From Laburnicola sp. R22_1 (lineage: Eukaryota; Ascomycota; Dothideomycetes; Pleosporales; Didymosphaeriaceae), in NCBI GenBank assembly GCA_014281115.1, contig JACONQ010000011.1, forward strand, positions 2,542,001-2,606,000: a DNA stretch of 64,000 nucleotides. Reading direction: 5' to 3'. Numbering within the stretch: the first letter of the stretch is position 1; each line of letters opens with the position of its first letter. Positions 1-11,600 of this stretch are shown here, piece after piece. A program made the translations under genes and the position numbers. The notes beneath the pieces were generated by a model. It made no database searches, was not told the DNA's origin, and worked only from the letters and a program-made list of their open reading frames with translations.

Positions 1-478
1 ATAGGAGCTTAAAATATAGGGCGTACTTAAAGGTAGAATTGGCGCGTTTATGTAAGGCATTAATACTAGAGGTCTATTACAAAAAAATATTAATATTATA
101 GCGCCTAATAAATTTATTAACCTAATTCTTGCTAGTAGGTCTTTTAGCTATTTCTAATATAAAATTTTGTATTATCTTTCTTATAAAAGATAATTTATAT
201 TTATAGAGGCTATTAATATATAGTAAAATATCTTTCTCCTATTTAGTATTAAGAAGTTATATACTATTAATTTTTGCGTTATATAAGCTTCGCACCCCGC
301 GATAGCGTTATAATAATAATAATTAATTACAGCTAAATTTCTAAGCAACTTCTACGTAATTAGGCTTATTAGAGATGCTTAGTAAGATTAAATAATTAAG
401 TGTAGTATCTAATTTAGCTATATTAGTTGTGTAGAGCGTTGTAGAGAGGTGTTAAAAAAGTGGTGTTGAGGCGAAAAT
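1..478. other. AT-rich RIP-degraded sequence, no gene
   Basis: No frame with recognisable protein similarity on either strand. Composition is rich in TA, TAA and TAG, like the mutated repeats further along. It changes abruptly near position 470-480 to ordinary GC content, which marks the left edge of the only undamaged gene island in the window. The parent repeat is not recognisable. Confidence 0.6.
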
Positions 479-508
479 CGTGCGCCAGGTGGGGCCGTGC
501 GCCAGGTG
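479..508. repeat. Two direct copies of CGTGCGCCAGGTG
   Basis: A 13-bp sequence occurs at 479-491 and again at 496-508, and a shorter related GCGCCAG lies near 551. It sits in the presumed promoter of the glycosyltransferase gene starting at 720. Either a regulatory site or a chance duplication; function is not shown. Confidence 0.4.
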
Positions 509-719
509 ATGAAACACGGTACCGTTTCGCCCTAGCATAGCGAATCAAAAATGCGCCAGACCCAGTCACACAAAATGCCCCCTGCTCGGCATTGCTTCAG
601 GATGATAAGCACAAAAATCCCCCTTTTTCAAAATATTATTGAAGTGCTCTGAACCGCGGCGAAGATTCCCAGTTTGTCAAACAGTGGTTTTTCATCATTG
701 CTGCCGTTTTCCACGGACA

Positions 720-2228
720 ATGATCGCAACCTATAAGAATAATCGGCTAATTCCGCCGCTCATCATGACGGCGTGTCTGTGGCTGATTTACCGCCTCTCT
801 AACCCCTCGGTGGAGAATTTCGGGGCGATCAACTGTGCAGGACGGTCGACCGACGCTCCGAATGAGCCAGAGCAGCCAGCCACAACCCCAATCCCCAATG
901 CATATTCAACATCAATACTAGCACACACAGCCGACCCTGCTCAAAAAAAACCGGCCAACTCCCCTGACCACCTTTCCCCCACCGACATTCTCCTCATCAT
1001 GAAAACCGGCGGCACATCGACATACCACCGCCTGCTTATCCACCTCATCACCACCCTAGAACCCTCGCGCATTCCCCCGGCCAACACTGTCATATACTCC
1101 GATGAGACTACCACCCTCGGCGCCTTCACCACTATCGACATCCTCGCCAACCTCAGTGCCGAGACAAAATCTCACCCAAACTTCGATGTCTACCGCTCAT
1201 TGCCGGAGTACAGCGCCCACAACGTCTATTCAGAGTCAGCTGGTGTCGCAGGCGACGATTTGGGCCCCATCGGCGGCTGGGTCATCGACAAGTACAAGTT
1301 TCTGCCGCTGATAGCGCATGCGGGCACGCATTGGCCGGACGCGAAGTGGTATGTGTACATGGAGGACGACACGTATCTTTTCCTGCCGAACGTGCTCCAC
1401 TACTTGGACAGTTTTGACTGGAGGCAGCCGCAGTACCTGGGCAGCCTGGCGCAGAAGGCGAACGTGACGTTTGCTCACGGTGGATCTGGGTTCGCACTCT
1501 CCCACGGAGCGTGGGAGGCCTCGTTTGGGAAGAACCCTAATCTGGTGGAGGACTTTACGGCGTACATGCAGGAGCATGGCTGTGGGGACCAGGTGCTTGG
1601 CAGGGCCTTGAATGAGTACGGCGTGCGCTTTGGAGAGAATGGCGGCGACGAGAAGTTCTCGTGGGGGTTTAATGGTCTAGTGCACTGGAACTTCCAATTT
1701 AGTCAGTGGAATTGGTGTGCACCTGTGCTGTCATGGCATAAGGTTCACAATCGGGATGTGGCGAGGTATTATGAGCTGGAGAAGAGCTGGGATTTCTTGG
1801 TGAGTTGATTTATTTATTTGATGCGTGAAGGACCCGACAGGCTGAGGAATGTACAGAAACCCATGCGGTACGGTGATTTCTTCTACGAGATGATACGGCC
1901 AGACCTGCAAAGGAGAGTCGAGTGGTGGGATAACCTATCGGGCCTGTATGAGATCACCTCGGCCAATGCCGACTCTCCTCCTGCTCTCAAGGCCAACTTC
2001 GACGCAGCCGCGTGGCGGGTGTCTTGGCGGTCTGTTGATGCCTGCGAGGCAGCCTGCGAGTCGTGGAATGGATGTGTGCAATGGAATTACTATGAGGACC
2101 GCTGTCGGATGGACGACAAGATAGTAATGGGGTCGGGGTATGCACCAAGCATGAGCCAGAGGAAAACGGCACTCATGGTCACCAGTGGGTGGCTGTTACA
2201 GAGGTTAGAGAGATGGAAGTGTGAATAA
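720..2228 (+). CDS. GT31-like type II membrane glycosyltransferase with C-terminal PAN/apple-like domain
   Basis: Two exons, 720-1799 and 1857-2228, give 483 residues. The intron at 1800-1856 starts GTGAGT, contains a CTGAG branch-like site and ends TACAG; this acceptor alone keeps the frame. I chose ATG 720 because it is followed by a short basic stretch and a hydrophobic anchor (about residues 10-27), as in Golgi type II enzymes; the frame is open upstream but has no earlier ATG. The catalytic region carries MEDDTYLFLPN, a DxD-type metal and nucleotide-sugar site, then FAHGGSG and CGDQVLGRAL blocks typical of fungal GT31/Fringe-like proteins, and a late W-C-x-P-V motif. The last 100 residues contain spaced cysteines (ACEAACESWNGC, DRC), as in PAN/apple domains. 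Expected role is transfer of a sugar to a glycoprotein or glycan in the secretory pathway; the acceptor is unknown. It is the only gene here without RIP stops. Confidence 0.82.
1800..1856 (+). other. Spliceosomal intron of the glycosyltransferase gene
   Basis: 57 bp, phase 0. Donor GTGAGT, branch-like GGCTGAGG about 10-15 bases before the acceptor TACAG. Other AG dinucleotides in the interval would put exon 2 out of frame with the conserved RYGDFF block. Size and motifs are typical of filamentous ascomycetes. Confidence 0.75.
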
Positions 2229-3394
2229 ATCAGGCATCCAAATATAAATACGGCACAATCACGTACCTAGCTACAACGACAACAACGACGATGATGACGA
2301 CGACTACGCGCAACCGGCTAGCCACAGGTAATAGCCCCTTTTGACTGGTCTCGCCATTTGCTGCCACAGTCTTTCAATTCGATCGACTGCCGAACCGGAA
2401 TCTCCATCTTATTCGAAGGGTTGGTGTTCGAGTTCTGCTGGTCGCTTAATATACTGGATACGCGACAGGGATGAATTGGACTTAATAACGAGCGGTTAAA
2501 GCATTCCCTGTGTATTAAATGGAAACATACGGTGCACAAAAGTTTCTATTGGTACTTGTAATAAAGCTAGACAGGAATGATTATCAACTGTATATCGAAT
2601 AGCCTAAGTGCCGCTAAAGTAGTCCGCTTGGTTTATTCTCTTCCAGGACAAAAACGTCAGTACGAATGTTGCCAATGGGTAGACAATCGTACCCGTAATA
2701 GTCAGACGCGGTGAGACTAGATACTAATAGTTTCACACGCTGAGAGGGGCGTGAGCCATCTTTATATCCTTTATACACTCAGAAACTTGGTTATATTCTC
2801 GTTCAGCTCTGGATACTCTTAGCCTCGATGCTCTACAAAAGCATGATCGAACTATACCGGTCAATGTCACGTCCTTCGCTGCTTGAACAGAGTAATGATT
2901 AGTGTGTTCATGGATAGGAATGAGGTCTTCGGGTAGTGGAGTGCCTATTCGCTATTAGGATTATGAGAATTTGCGAAGACCCAAGAGTCTACCGGCAGGG
3001 ATTGCGCAAACAACTGTATTTCTTCCTCTAATCGTGGATACCAATTGCCTTTGATATGCCGAGTTTAGTCGCATAGAAGCGTCGTTGGGAGCTATAATCA
3101 TGATCAGTTTGTATAATACAACATTCATCCCAAAGGCAGTTCAATTACCACGAGAGGTGCCTCCCTGTCACAACTAATGCAACAATGGGATTAGTGAGCT
3201 GGTGGAGCGAAATGGAAGCACTGACTGGATATTCGTTGCCAGCGCTATTGGCTTATCGGACGTATATTTCGGCGCAGTATTATCTTAGCAGCAAACGGAC
3301 CGGTGTGCGATACTATCTCTGTGAAGGCTCAGCCTTCAGGAGACGTTGCAGGTGGAGCCCATCTTCGATAGCGCAGTCTTGCGTTGGCTGAAGA
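2229..3394. other. Intergenic region of normal composition, no convincing gene
   Basis: Holds the 3' flank of the glycosyltransferase, a short imprecise ACG/GAC microsatellite (about 2271-2310) and no long frame. A 68-codon frame at 3185-3391 has no recognisable features and I do not call it. Unlike most of the window the sequence is not obviously RIP-mutated. Confidence 0.55.
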
Positions 3395-3655
3395 TGTTAG
3401 AAGGCAGCAGCCATGGGAAGGCAGCAACCATAAAACAAGCCTACTTGTCAGCCACGCAGGCAGCAGAGACTGCTACCTGCAGCTAGTGATTCATTCCTTT
3501 AGGCAGACACTTTTGTATGGGTCTATATAAGAGACCATTCCCACGTTCATTTGGAACCGTGTGTGCGTGTGCAAGTGCGAGACAAGCAAGCAAGAGACCT
3601 TCTTTGTTCTATAGCCAATCGATCTACCGTCATTCGTTCCCACTGGCAGGTGCGG
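3395..3655 (+). repeat. Possible solo LTR
   Basis: Begins TGTTAGAAGG, contains a TATA-like TATATAAGAGACC about 125 bp in, and is rich in CAGCA repeats, a look shared by many fungal Ty1/copia LTRs. I could not fix the right end or a target-site duplication, so this is only a candidate. It lies just left of a telomere-linked helicase fragment. Confidence 0.28.
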
Positions 3656-3819
3656 GCAGCCAGCAGGGAGGACGAGGAGGATGAAGGAATCGACGGAATG
3701 GAAGTAGACGAGGAAGAAGAAGGGGAAGAACAAGAATAAGAACAAGAACAAGACGAGGAAGAAAGAGAGGAAGAAGAAGAAACGGAAGAAACAGAAGAAA
3801 ACCCCGCATTGTCCCTCAT

Positions 3820-4251
3820 TTAATAGGCGTGTTTGCAGTTTTGCATTACGTTGTTAGGCTAGTCTATCACCCGCCAAGAGTACGATAACCTATTAGTGTG
3901 TGCATTGGCAGTGTTGGGCATACGCAAGGGTGGATAGAAAGGGCCCAATTAGTATCCGCAAATTTTGTCGGCCGTAATCAAGGTAGCCCGTTTTATGGTG
4001 GTGCAGAAGGCATTAGAGATATCGCTGCCCGACGACGAGGGATACGGCAGCGACAGCGGCAGCGGCAGCGACAGCAACAACACAAGAACCCCCCAGAAAG
4101 GATGTTTACAGTTTGTACAAGACATAATAGACTGATTTATAGTGCGAGGCAGTCACGGACTAATGCAATGGATGTTGGATTTGCGGATATACGGGTTGAA
4201 GGTTTATTACAACACCACCGCACAGGGTCACATCAAGTGGGCTAGACGCCA
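3820..4251 (+). pseudogene. Telomere-linked RecQ helicase, internal fragment (copy 0)
   Basis: Homologous by eye to 9850-10300 and 19500-19950, the region between the zinc finger and the helicase core: shared LLVCALAVLG, YPQILSA and LQFVQDIID blocks. It is preceded by an acidic Glu-rich stretch (3660-3800), as in the other copies. It reads in one frame with few stops, so it is much less damaged than the other two copies. The frame runs to the TA at 4252-4253 and resumes at 6392 with KLLYK after removal of the inserted Fot1-like element, matching ELLYK in the other copies; homology fades by about 6410. The rest of the gene is missing. Confidence 0.7.
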
Positions 4252-4253
4252 TA

Positions 4254-4298
4254 CCGTATTCGGCCACTCAACGCACAGACCCCACTCAACGCACAGTT
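4254..4298 (+). repeat. Left terminal inverted repeat with internal 14-bp duplication
   Basis: Within the repeat the 14-mer CACTCAACGCACAG occurs twice, separated by ACCC. The mirrored arm at 6345-6389 has the same arrangement with two C/T-type differences. Paired subterminal repeats like this usually serve as transposase binding sites; that role is inferred here. Confidence 0.85.
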
Positions 4299-4343
4299 AA
4301 CACTAAAAATCGTATATTTTCAACACCTCATAACTCCACCAAT

Positions 4344-6227
4344 ATGGACCCGATCGACGCAGCTGTTGAAGCTTTAAAATCCCTGGAGCTAGGAGAACGT
4401 CCTAATATATCCCAGGTTGCTCGGGAGTACGGCGTTGAGCGGTCGCGGCTCTCGAAGCGCTATCGAGGGGTTTAGGGCACCTATGCAACTCGGGCCGAAA
4501 AAAAGCGACTCCTCAACAATACACAGGAAAAACAGCTACTACAGTACATTGATAAGCTGTGTATACAAGGCCTACCCCCTACAAGAGAGATAATACGAAA
4601 TTTCGCTGGAGAAATAGCACATTAAGAGCCAGGAAATCACTAGGTTAATCGCTATATTGCGCGGCATCAAATTGACCTTATATCGCGATAGACATCTAGC
4701 ATTGATAGCCAGCGCTACAAAGCCGATTCAGCCTTCAAATACGCCCTCTATTTCAAGCTTTTAGACGATAAGATTAAGCAGTACAATATCGCACTGTTAA
4801 ATATATACAATATGGATAAGAAGGGCTTCTTAATTAGGGTAGTGTCAAAAATAAAGCGCGTGTTCTCTTGACAGCGATATAAGCAAGAAGGCGTTAAGTA
4901 GGTACTCTAGAACGGCAATAGAGAGTGGATAACAACAATAGCTTGTATATGCGCCGACAGCAGCTCTCTTAAACCTACCCTAATATATTAGGCGGCTTCT
5001 GGCAATATCTAGGACATATAGCTACAAGATTTCAATCCTTAAGAGCACTAGGCCTTTTTCGCCTCATCACCATCTGGATGGACAAACAACAAACTTAGGA
5101 TTGCCTGGCTTAAGAGGTGCTTTCAAGAGGAGACTAAGAAGAAGGCAAAGCGCGACTATTAACTCCTAATTCTTAATAGGCATGGCTTACACGTTACTAT
5201 AGAGTTTATTAAGTTCTGCAATTAAAATCGAATCCTCCTAGCTATCTACCCACTGTATTTAACTCATACGCTACAGCCTCTAGATGTCTGCCTTTTTAAG
5301 CCTCTTTCAGCTGCATATACAAAAGAGCTCTCCGAATTCATGTACAACAGCCAAGGACTCACATCTATTACTAAGCGCGACTTCTTCCGCTTCTTCTATA
5401 AGGCATATAGAGTTGCATTCGCCAAAGAAACAATCATTAACGTCTTTAAAGTTACTAGCATCTCTTCGCTAAATAGCAACGCTATATTAAAGAAATTTAA
5501 GGATCTAGAGCCTAAGAGGCCATTAAGCAGCGATAGCACGTCGTCAGTACTCTCTGCAAGCGATTGGCGTAAAATTGAAGGACTTCTACAATAGGTAGTT
5601 AAGGATCTTAATAATAAACACGTCTCGCAGCTATCTTACACAATACACGTAATAGCGACTCAGAAACAGCTTGTCTAGCACAAAAACAATCGCCTTAGAG
5701 ATGCCCTTTTTAATAAGAAGAAGCGCCGTAAGCGTAGCAAGGCATTACTACTTAAACCCTCTAAGAATTATACTAGCGGCGCTGTCTTCTAGTCGCCATT
5801 AAAAGTTAAGGCTGCCCGCAATCGCCAGGCTGAAAAAGACGCCAAAGCAGAAGAACTACAACACCAGAAGGAGCGCGACAAGCTAGCTAAGGAGCAGAAA
5901 AAGCAGGAGAAATAGGCTATGCTTAAGCAGAGGGCGCAGAAAAGGATAGCTGCAAAAGAGGTTAGGTTGCAAGAACAGCAAAGGAAGGCGGCAGAGCGCG
6001 AAGAAGATCTACTTGCGCGCGCAACTAAAAAGCAACTCAGGACTAATATACAATTGGCCAAAAAGGGTAAGGCGCGTAGCCTCGAGGCTCCTGCACCTCC
6101 TGCTCATATTATTAAGGATCTAGAGGTTAATGTTAAGGATCTATTAGTTATTAAAGGGGTGGTGGAGGCATCCAGCCCATCAACGCGCACTCGCAAAGTA
6201 CGCCTCCCACAGAGGTATCACACGTAG
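4344..6227 (+). pseudogene. Fot1/pogo transposase, broken by nonsense mutations
   Basis: One frame of 628 codons from ATG 4344, with no frameshift but many TAG/TAA at expected Trp or Gln codons. Order: N-terminal psq-type helix-turn-helix (ISQVAREYGVERSRLSKRY), CENP-B-like second DNA-binding region (PPTREIIRNFA), then the DDE_1 core. The first catalytic Asp is seen in YNMDKKGF. The second is Asn in LILNRHG, where the family has LILDGHG, a G-to-A change. The third is kept in LQPLDVCLF. The tail is a long Lys/Glu/Gln-rich probable coiled coil (about residues 450-580). It would have moved the element by cut and paste into TA; it is certainly inactive now. Confidence 0.88.
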
Positions 6228-6344
6228 TTTATCGTTGCCAATCGATTTATCAAGCTTCTGCAAATGCTACTCTAAAAAATCTAGTGATTTTACAATATAT
6301 ATAGAGCTCTGCAGCTTCAAAAGTAATAGTGGTGGCTATCCTCA

Positions 6345-6389
6345 AACTGTGCGTTGAGTGGGGTCTGTGCGTTAAGTGGCCGAATTCGG
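6345..6389 (-). repeat. Right terminal inverted repeat of the Fot1-like element
   Basis: Reverse complement of 4254-4298 apart from a few changes, including one RIP-type transition. Ends at the TA duplication 6390-6391. Confidence 0.85.
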
Positions 6390-6410
6390 TAAGTTGTTGT
6401 ACAAAGATAT

Positions 6411-6840
6411 CTAACCCAGGGCTCTAAATGGTACAAACCCTAATACCATTTGACCCTATGTTCTAAACTGTACAGGGTGCGGGTATTTTATAGCATCCAC
6501 CCCTATAAAAAGAAGGACCACTTGGCAACTTTGAGGGTCGGACCATTAAGGATCCCGCGCATTAATTCTCCTAAAATTCGAGTATGTGAAAGAAGAGACC
6601 GAGGTGCACCTTCTATATAATTTGCATAATACTAATTAATGGGGTTAATGTGGTTAGGGTTACGCGTTAGGGTTAATAGGGTGAGTTAGACGCGCTGTAA
6701 ACGCCCAACTATTCCACCTAGCCCTAGGTGCAATTGCGCATAGACATGGCACAAAACATATATTAAAAAGAAGCGAGGGCTTAGTGCAATTTCCAATAAA
6801 CAACTCCTATTTATGCTATACATGCTAATTATTCTAGAAC
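6411..6840. other. Non-coding DNA with telomere-like motifs
   Basis: Starts with CTAACCCAGGGC (6411-6422), a 12-mer that recurs at 13862, 45225 and 45398. Around 6641-6690 are several imperfect TTAGGG-like units (GGTTAGGGTTA, GTTAGGGTTAA). I see no gene. The helicase fragment has already lost homology here. Confidence 0.5.
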
Positions 6841-8170
6841 TAAACAGCCTACTACAGCCTTATCAACTCGAGTAGGGTTAGCTGTTATAGGCGTCGCGAG
6901 AAACTCCTCGACTGCGTAGGCTCTTTGTCGCTACTCTCCTTATCGTCACTATTAACCACCTCCTCGATCTTGCAAGCGGCGCCATTCTGCTTAATATAGA
7001 GCTTCTCCTAGCCCTAGATAGCACCGCTATTTAAACTGTCCTTCCTAATCCATATATTCAGGGCTTTGCTCGCAGCGCAGGCGTTGGGATTTACACGCTA
7101 GATTAGCTGCAGCTAGAGTAGCCACGCGTTAGTTGCGCAGTTTCTTACCCATATGTTTGTGACGTTTTTGGGCATTAGGCAGAGGCTGCCCTAGCCTAGC
7201 GTTTCCGCGAGCTAATACCAGCAACTAGCTATATTTAGCTGTCTTTAGAACGCCCTTCTTCCCTTAGGTGCGCCTGCTAGGTTAACAAGCTTGCGCAGCG
7301 TGTTAATAGCCTGGGTTTTAGCGTGTCTAAAGCCCGTCTTATTAATCCTAACTAGGATGCCTTCTTCGCGTAGGCACAACCAAGGAATGCTATGGCCTAG
7401 CGATACTTAATGGCTATAACTTTGACACGCAGCTTACAGACCCAGCTTATGTGCTAGGCATGCTAAAAGGCGCGATCTGAACCGCGTGGCGGCGCTATAG
7501 TAACCTACGTTAATATGGCGGTGCTAGTAATGGCTAAAGTGTGTTTAGGAACAGGCGTCCCACAGTCCCGCCAGGTCTGCAGGAAGACGGTAACGTTCTG
7601 CCAGGTTAATGGATTGCCTACCGCACGAGCCTTAGTCAGCATGTTAGAAGCGGTGTAGTAGGGCGATGTGATCTCCTAGTAGAAGTCGCTGCCTTTTCTG
7701 GCAGGCTGCTTAATCACCCATGCGATTTGGGCATGGTTCTCTACCTTGATGGCGTTGTACGCAAATTTCTCTTCTGCCCTAGCTAACTCTACCAGCTCGA
7801 GGAGTCCGCTGCGGTGTTTTCGCCGCTAGGCTTCCTTGAGTTACTTCTTCTCCTATTCCCATTCTGCACGATAATTGTTATTAGAGACCTTAGAAATATA
7901 CTTAGCTGGCTTCGCGAGCGCGGGTTTTGCATCTGGCACTAGGGTAGGAGATGGGGATTTGGTTGTAGAGTCTAGTTACTAGCGTTTAGGAGATAAGGTA
8001 GTAGAGAAAGGGGATAGCAATCTGCGCGGAGTTTCTTAACAGCTCTATTGCGCAGAAGGCGGTTCTACATTAATATCTTGGGAAAGGGATATAATGGCAG
8101 AGACTAATGCCTCCTAGACTTTAGGCTCTATCCTAGGGCGGCAATTCTAAGATAAGGAGGATAGAACACT
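6840..8170 (-). pseudogene. Unrecognised RIP-degraded gene
   Basis: The minus strand carries a coherent frame, clearest at about 7880-7490, with segments such as LLELVELARAEEKFAYNAIK, TASNMLTKARAVGNPLTWQN and TVFLQTWRDCGTPVPKHTLA, broken only by RIP-type stops. Toward 6840 the frame becomes hard to follow and may shift. The upstream part (8170-7880) is Ser/Pro-rich. I do not recognise a domain. Its orientation is opposite to the neighbouring helicases, so it is probably a separate gene or element. The ends are approximate. Confidence 0.4.
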
Positions 8171-8436
8171 AAAAGCTAAGACGCGTCGCGTTATAAAGGA
8201 TTCTAGAAGTCGAAATGTTTATATAACGCGATAGGCAGGGCACAGATAGCCACAAAAATATACATTTAATTGCTAGTATAAAAGCGTACCCATATTGCAG
8301 CCAGCAATCTAGTCCACAACCCATAACCCATACAGCGACTAGCAGCAGCAACCCGCGCAGCCGTTTATCAAAGTAACGCGTTACATCAACCCATAACCTG
8401 TTATAAGGCCTAGTAACACGCCGTAGCGCCCATAAC

Positions 8437-8550
8437 CTGTTTAGCGACCTGTAACCCATTGCGCAACCTATAACCCGTTTAGCGACTTATAACCTATTAA
8501 GCGACCTGTAACCCATTTAGCAACCTGTAATCCGTTTCACTGCCCATAAC
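8437..8550. repeat. 19-bp minisatellite upstream of helicase copy 1
   Basis: Six adjacent 19-bp units, consensus about CCRTTTAGCGACCTGTAAC, at 8437, 8456, 8475, 8494, 8513 and 8532. Less regular units extend from about 8330 to 8610. Variation between units is mainly C/T and G/A. It lies about 100 bp before the start of the helicase reading frame and may be part of its 5' region. Confidence 0.8.
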
Positions 8551-8639
8551 CCGTTCTAGGAATTCATTTAGTATCCTATAACCTATTGCGCCCATAACCT
8601 ATTATAGTAACCGCCACAGCAGTGTTGAATTTTCCGTTA

Positions 8640-11600
8640 TAATAGAGAGCGGCGTTGTAGGCGAGTATTTTAAGCATTTACCTAAATATTCATTAGCGGT
8701 TTGCAAAGAATATAGGCACGGCATTTTGTCTAGCCAAGCAAAGAACCATTTACAGCGTATCCACTAAGTTAACAGCAAGCAAGCCGAGTTGGCAACAGCT
8801 AAGCTTAGTAGTTAGGCTGGCGTGATCTAGTACGCGAGCGAGCTAGAGGTGCCCCATTAAGTCATCGAGCCTATTAGCCAATTGCCAGTGTATACAGACG
8901 GTTTAATGTGCCAATTAGACCCAGATTAATGCCACCAAGTGTTTTGTACCATCTGTACTGTAAAGAACCATTAGCAAACAATCCACAATTGGTCCGCAGC
9001 AGATAAGCGCGGCCGCCCAAGTCGAATAGAGCAGAAAGGCATATAGTTACGCAGCGATCAGGATTACAGACGCATCCATTGCTAGCGATTTTTTGTCTAG
9101 GGCACTGGTGCGCGATATTTTAAGGTCTACTAGCCCGAGTCCACCCCCAAACCCATAGACGGCGAGACAGGGTGGGCGAGGGTTAGTAGGAATATGGATG
9201 AGGCGTGGGCCAACGTGCAGAAGTGGGCAGAGACGACGATCCAGGACAGCGCGTGAGATGAGGTGAACCTGTGGCTAGAGCGGACAGGATAGATGCTGTA
9301 TTTAGTAGGCATAGAGCGGCCTAAATTGTTGGCGAGCGTAGAGGAGCCTAAAGCCGAAGAGGAACCTATCGCAGCAGCCATGTGGGAGGCTATGGACGGA
9401 TTAGCGCAGTTCAGCCAGGCGTTTATTATTTACCGCATAGGGGTGTTTGTAAGGTTAGAGGCCATCTAGACTAAGAAGCACCAGACGCGGTTCTAGCCAT
9501 TGCAGCTGTATATGGACAAGAAGTTAATTAGCGAGCATGCCCAGCTGTAGAAGCAGATATTAATGTTTTTTTGGCAAACGCAGTAAGAGCACGTATGAAA
9601 GAGCCCTAAGTACTAATTCACTAAGCGGCAGCGCGAGGCGTAGAAGGCGTTAGTGAAGAGGCCAGAGGAGCGACAGAAGAGGAGAAGAAAGAAGAAGAAG
9701 AAGAGGCAGAAGAGACAGAAGACAAAGATACGGACAAGAAGATAACGGATAACGCAGACAGTGTGGTGGGAGAGATAGAGGCCGACAACTAGGATTAAGC
9801 AAAGGGAGGTGCGTTGGGCGATGAGCTAGAAACGTTATTAAGTATTAAGAAAGTGTGTTTGGCGTTTTGCATCGCATTATTAAGCTAGTCCATTACCTAC
9901 AAAGAGTACAACAGCCTATTAGTGTGTGCATTAGCTGTGTTGGGGGTTAAGGAGGATGGGTGGAAAGGCGCTAAGCAGTACCCGCCTATTTTGTCAGCTA
10001 TTATTAAGGTCGCCTGGTTTATAGTCGTGCAGCAAGCATTAGAGTTATTAGACCTATTTGCAGGAGACAATATCAACAGCGACAGCGCATACAAGAGTGA
10101 TAGTAATAGCACCCTATGGCAACGCCGGCCCAAAGGGTGTTTGCAGCAGGTCTAGCAGATAATAGACAAGTTTATAGTGCGCAGCAGCCACAGGCCCATA
10201 CAGTAGATATTAGATTTGCGGACGTATGGGCTAAAGATCTATTACAATACAACATTACGCGGTCATATTAAGTGGATAGGGCAGGATGAGTTGTTGTACA
10301 AGGAGTTGCAGTTTAACATAGCCTAGTTCCGCAGCATAGTGCACAGGTTAGCAGCCGCGAGCTAGCGGTTGTTAATAGAGGATTTGTTGTTTAGCAACAG
10401 CCTGTCCGCCGAACCTGTCCCCAGCATCCTATGGGCGAGTTTGCGCGATAATCCGACTAATAAGCGGCCTAGGTAAATTTTTTTAAAAGACTAGCGCACC
10501 CGTATGCCCGTGGACAGAGAGTGGTGGTTGTTTGAGCAGGTTAGTTAGGACGCCCAGATTAGGAACCAGTTTATAAAGCCAGGCACCTATTTAGGTATTA
10601 ACTAGCAAGAGGTCAAGCGGTATATAGACTAGGTGGTTATATTTTAAGAGAAGTTAATTGTGTTAATGCACATCACGGGCGGACAGCTAGCAAGAGGGCC
10701 AGAGATCATAAGCATCCGGCACAGCAACACAGCCAAAGGGGCGCACTGCAATATATTTATCAAGGACAGCAAGGTGGTGTTTATAACAAGATACCACAAG
10801 GGTTATACTATTAGCGGCAATATTAAGATTATCCACCAATATTTGCTGCGCAAGGTTAGCGAGTTGTTAGTGTATTATATATGGTTGGTGTTGCTATTCT
10901 AGCAGCAGATAGAGGCGATAGTGTGGGAAAAGGAGGCCATTTTATCGCACATATGGCTAGCCAATCTGAGTGGGCGCAAGTGAACAACCAATAGATTGCG
11001 GGAGGCGTTAAAGCGCGAGACTAGCGTTGGGTTGGGCCAGCTGTTGGCGATTGCGGCATACCGCGAGATTGCTATTAGGATTAGTTAATGGTTTTTGCGC
11101 GGGTCCACAGCGTTTTAGCCAGAGAAGGGCGACAAGAATAACGCGTGGAACAAAGAGAATATAGCAGCCATAATTACAGATTTGCAGGCAGGGCACATAG
11201 CGCACGTAGCGGGGTTAATATACGCACAAGATATTATAGAGTAGGCTAAGGCCATGGCAGATAGGCAGTAGCAGTTCTGGATGTTAAGTATAGATTAACA
11301 TCAATTTTTGGGGTTCCCGCCAGACGCCAAGAAGGACAATGGGTGCAAGAAGCGGAAGAGGGCGCCGTTTAAAAGCGAGGCAGACAAGGCTAGAATTAAT
11401 TAATAGGGGCAATTAAGGAAGATAGACACCGCTAAGCAGCTACAACAAATAACAGGCAAGACAGCGACGTTTCAAAGTGTGCAGAAAGAAGCCATCAAAG
11501 CCATTGTGGCTAGAGAGAGCCTAGTTGTGGCGGTAATACTAATAGGGGCAGGCAAGAGCATATTGTTTATATTGCCAGCGTGGGCAGAGCAGGGCGGCAC

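Larger units (their letters stand above)
4254..6389 (+). mobile_element. Fot1/pogo (Tc1-mariner superfamily) DNA transposon, RIP-inactivated
   Basis: 2,136 bp, bounded by 45-bp terminal inverted repeats (4254-4298 and 6345-6389) and a TA target duplication at 4252-4253 and 6390-6391. It holds a single transposase frame on the plus strand. It is inserted in the helicase fragment, whose coding sense is restored when the element is removed. Structure and transposase type match the fungal Fot1/pogo group. Confidence 0.9.

Noticed and set aside
3491..3819. Minus-strand frames rich in Ser/Leu/Phe
   Set aside because: They are the complement of a GAA/GAG-rich acidic stretch belonging to the helicase fragment; low complexity explains the openness.
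8330..8610. CRISPR-like array
   Set aside because: Units are directly adjacent at 19 bp with no unique spacers and the organism is a fungus; it is a minisatellite.
10660..10902. Independent small gene MLMHITGGQLARG...
   Set aside because: It is the stop-free central block of helicase copy 1, not a separate gene.
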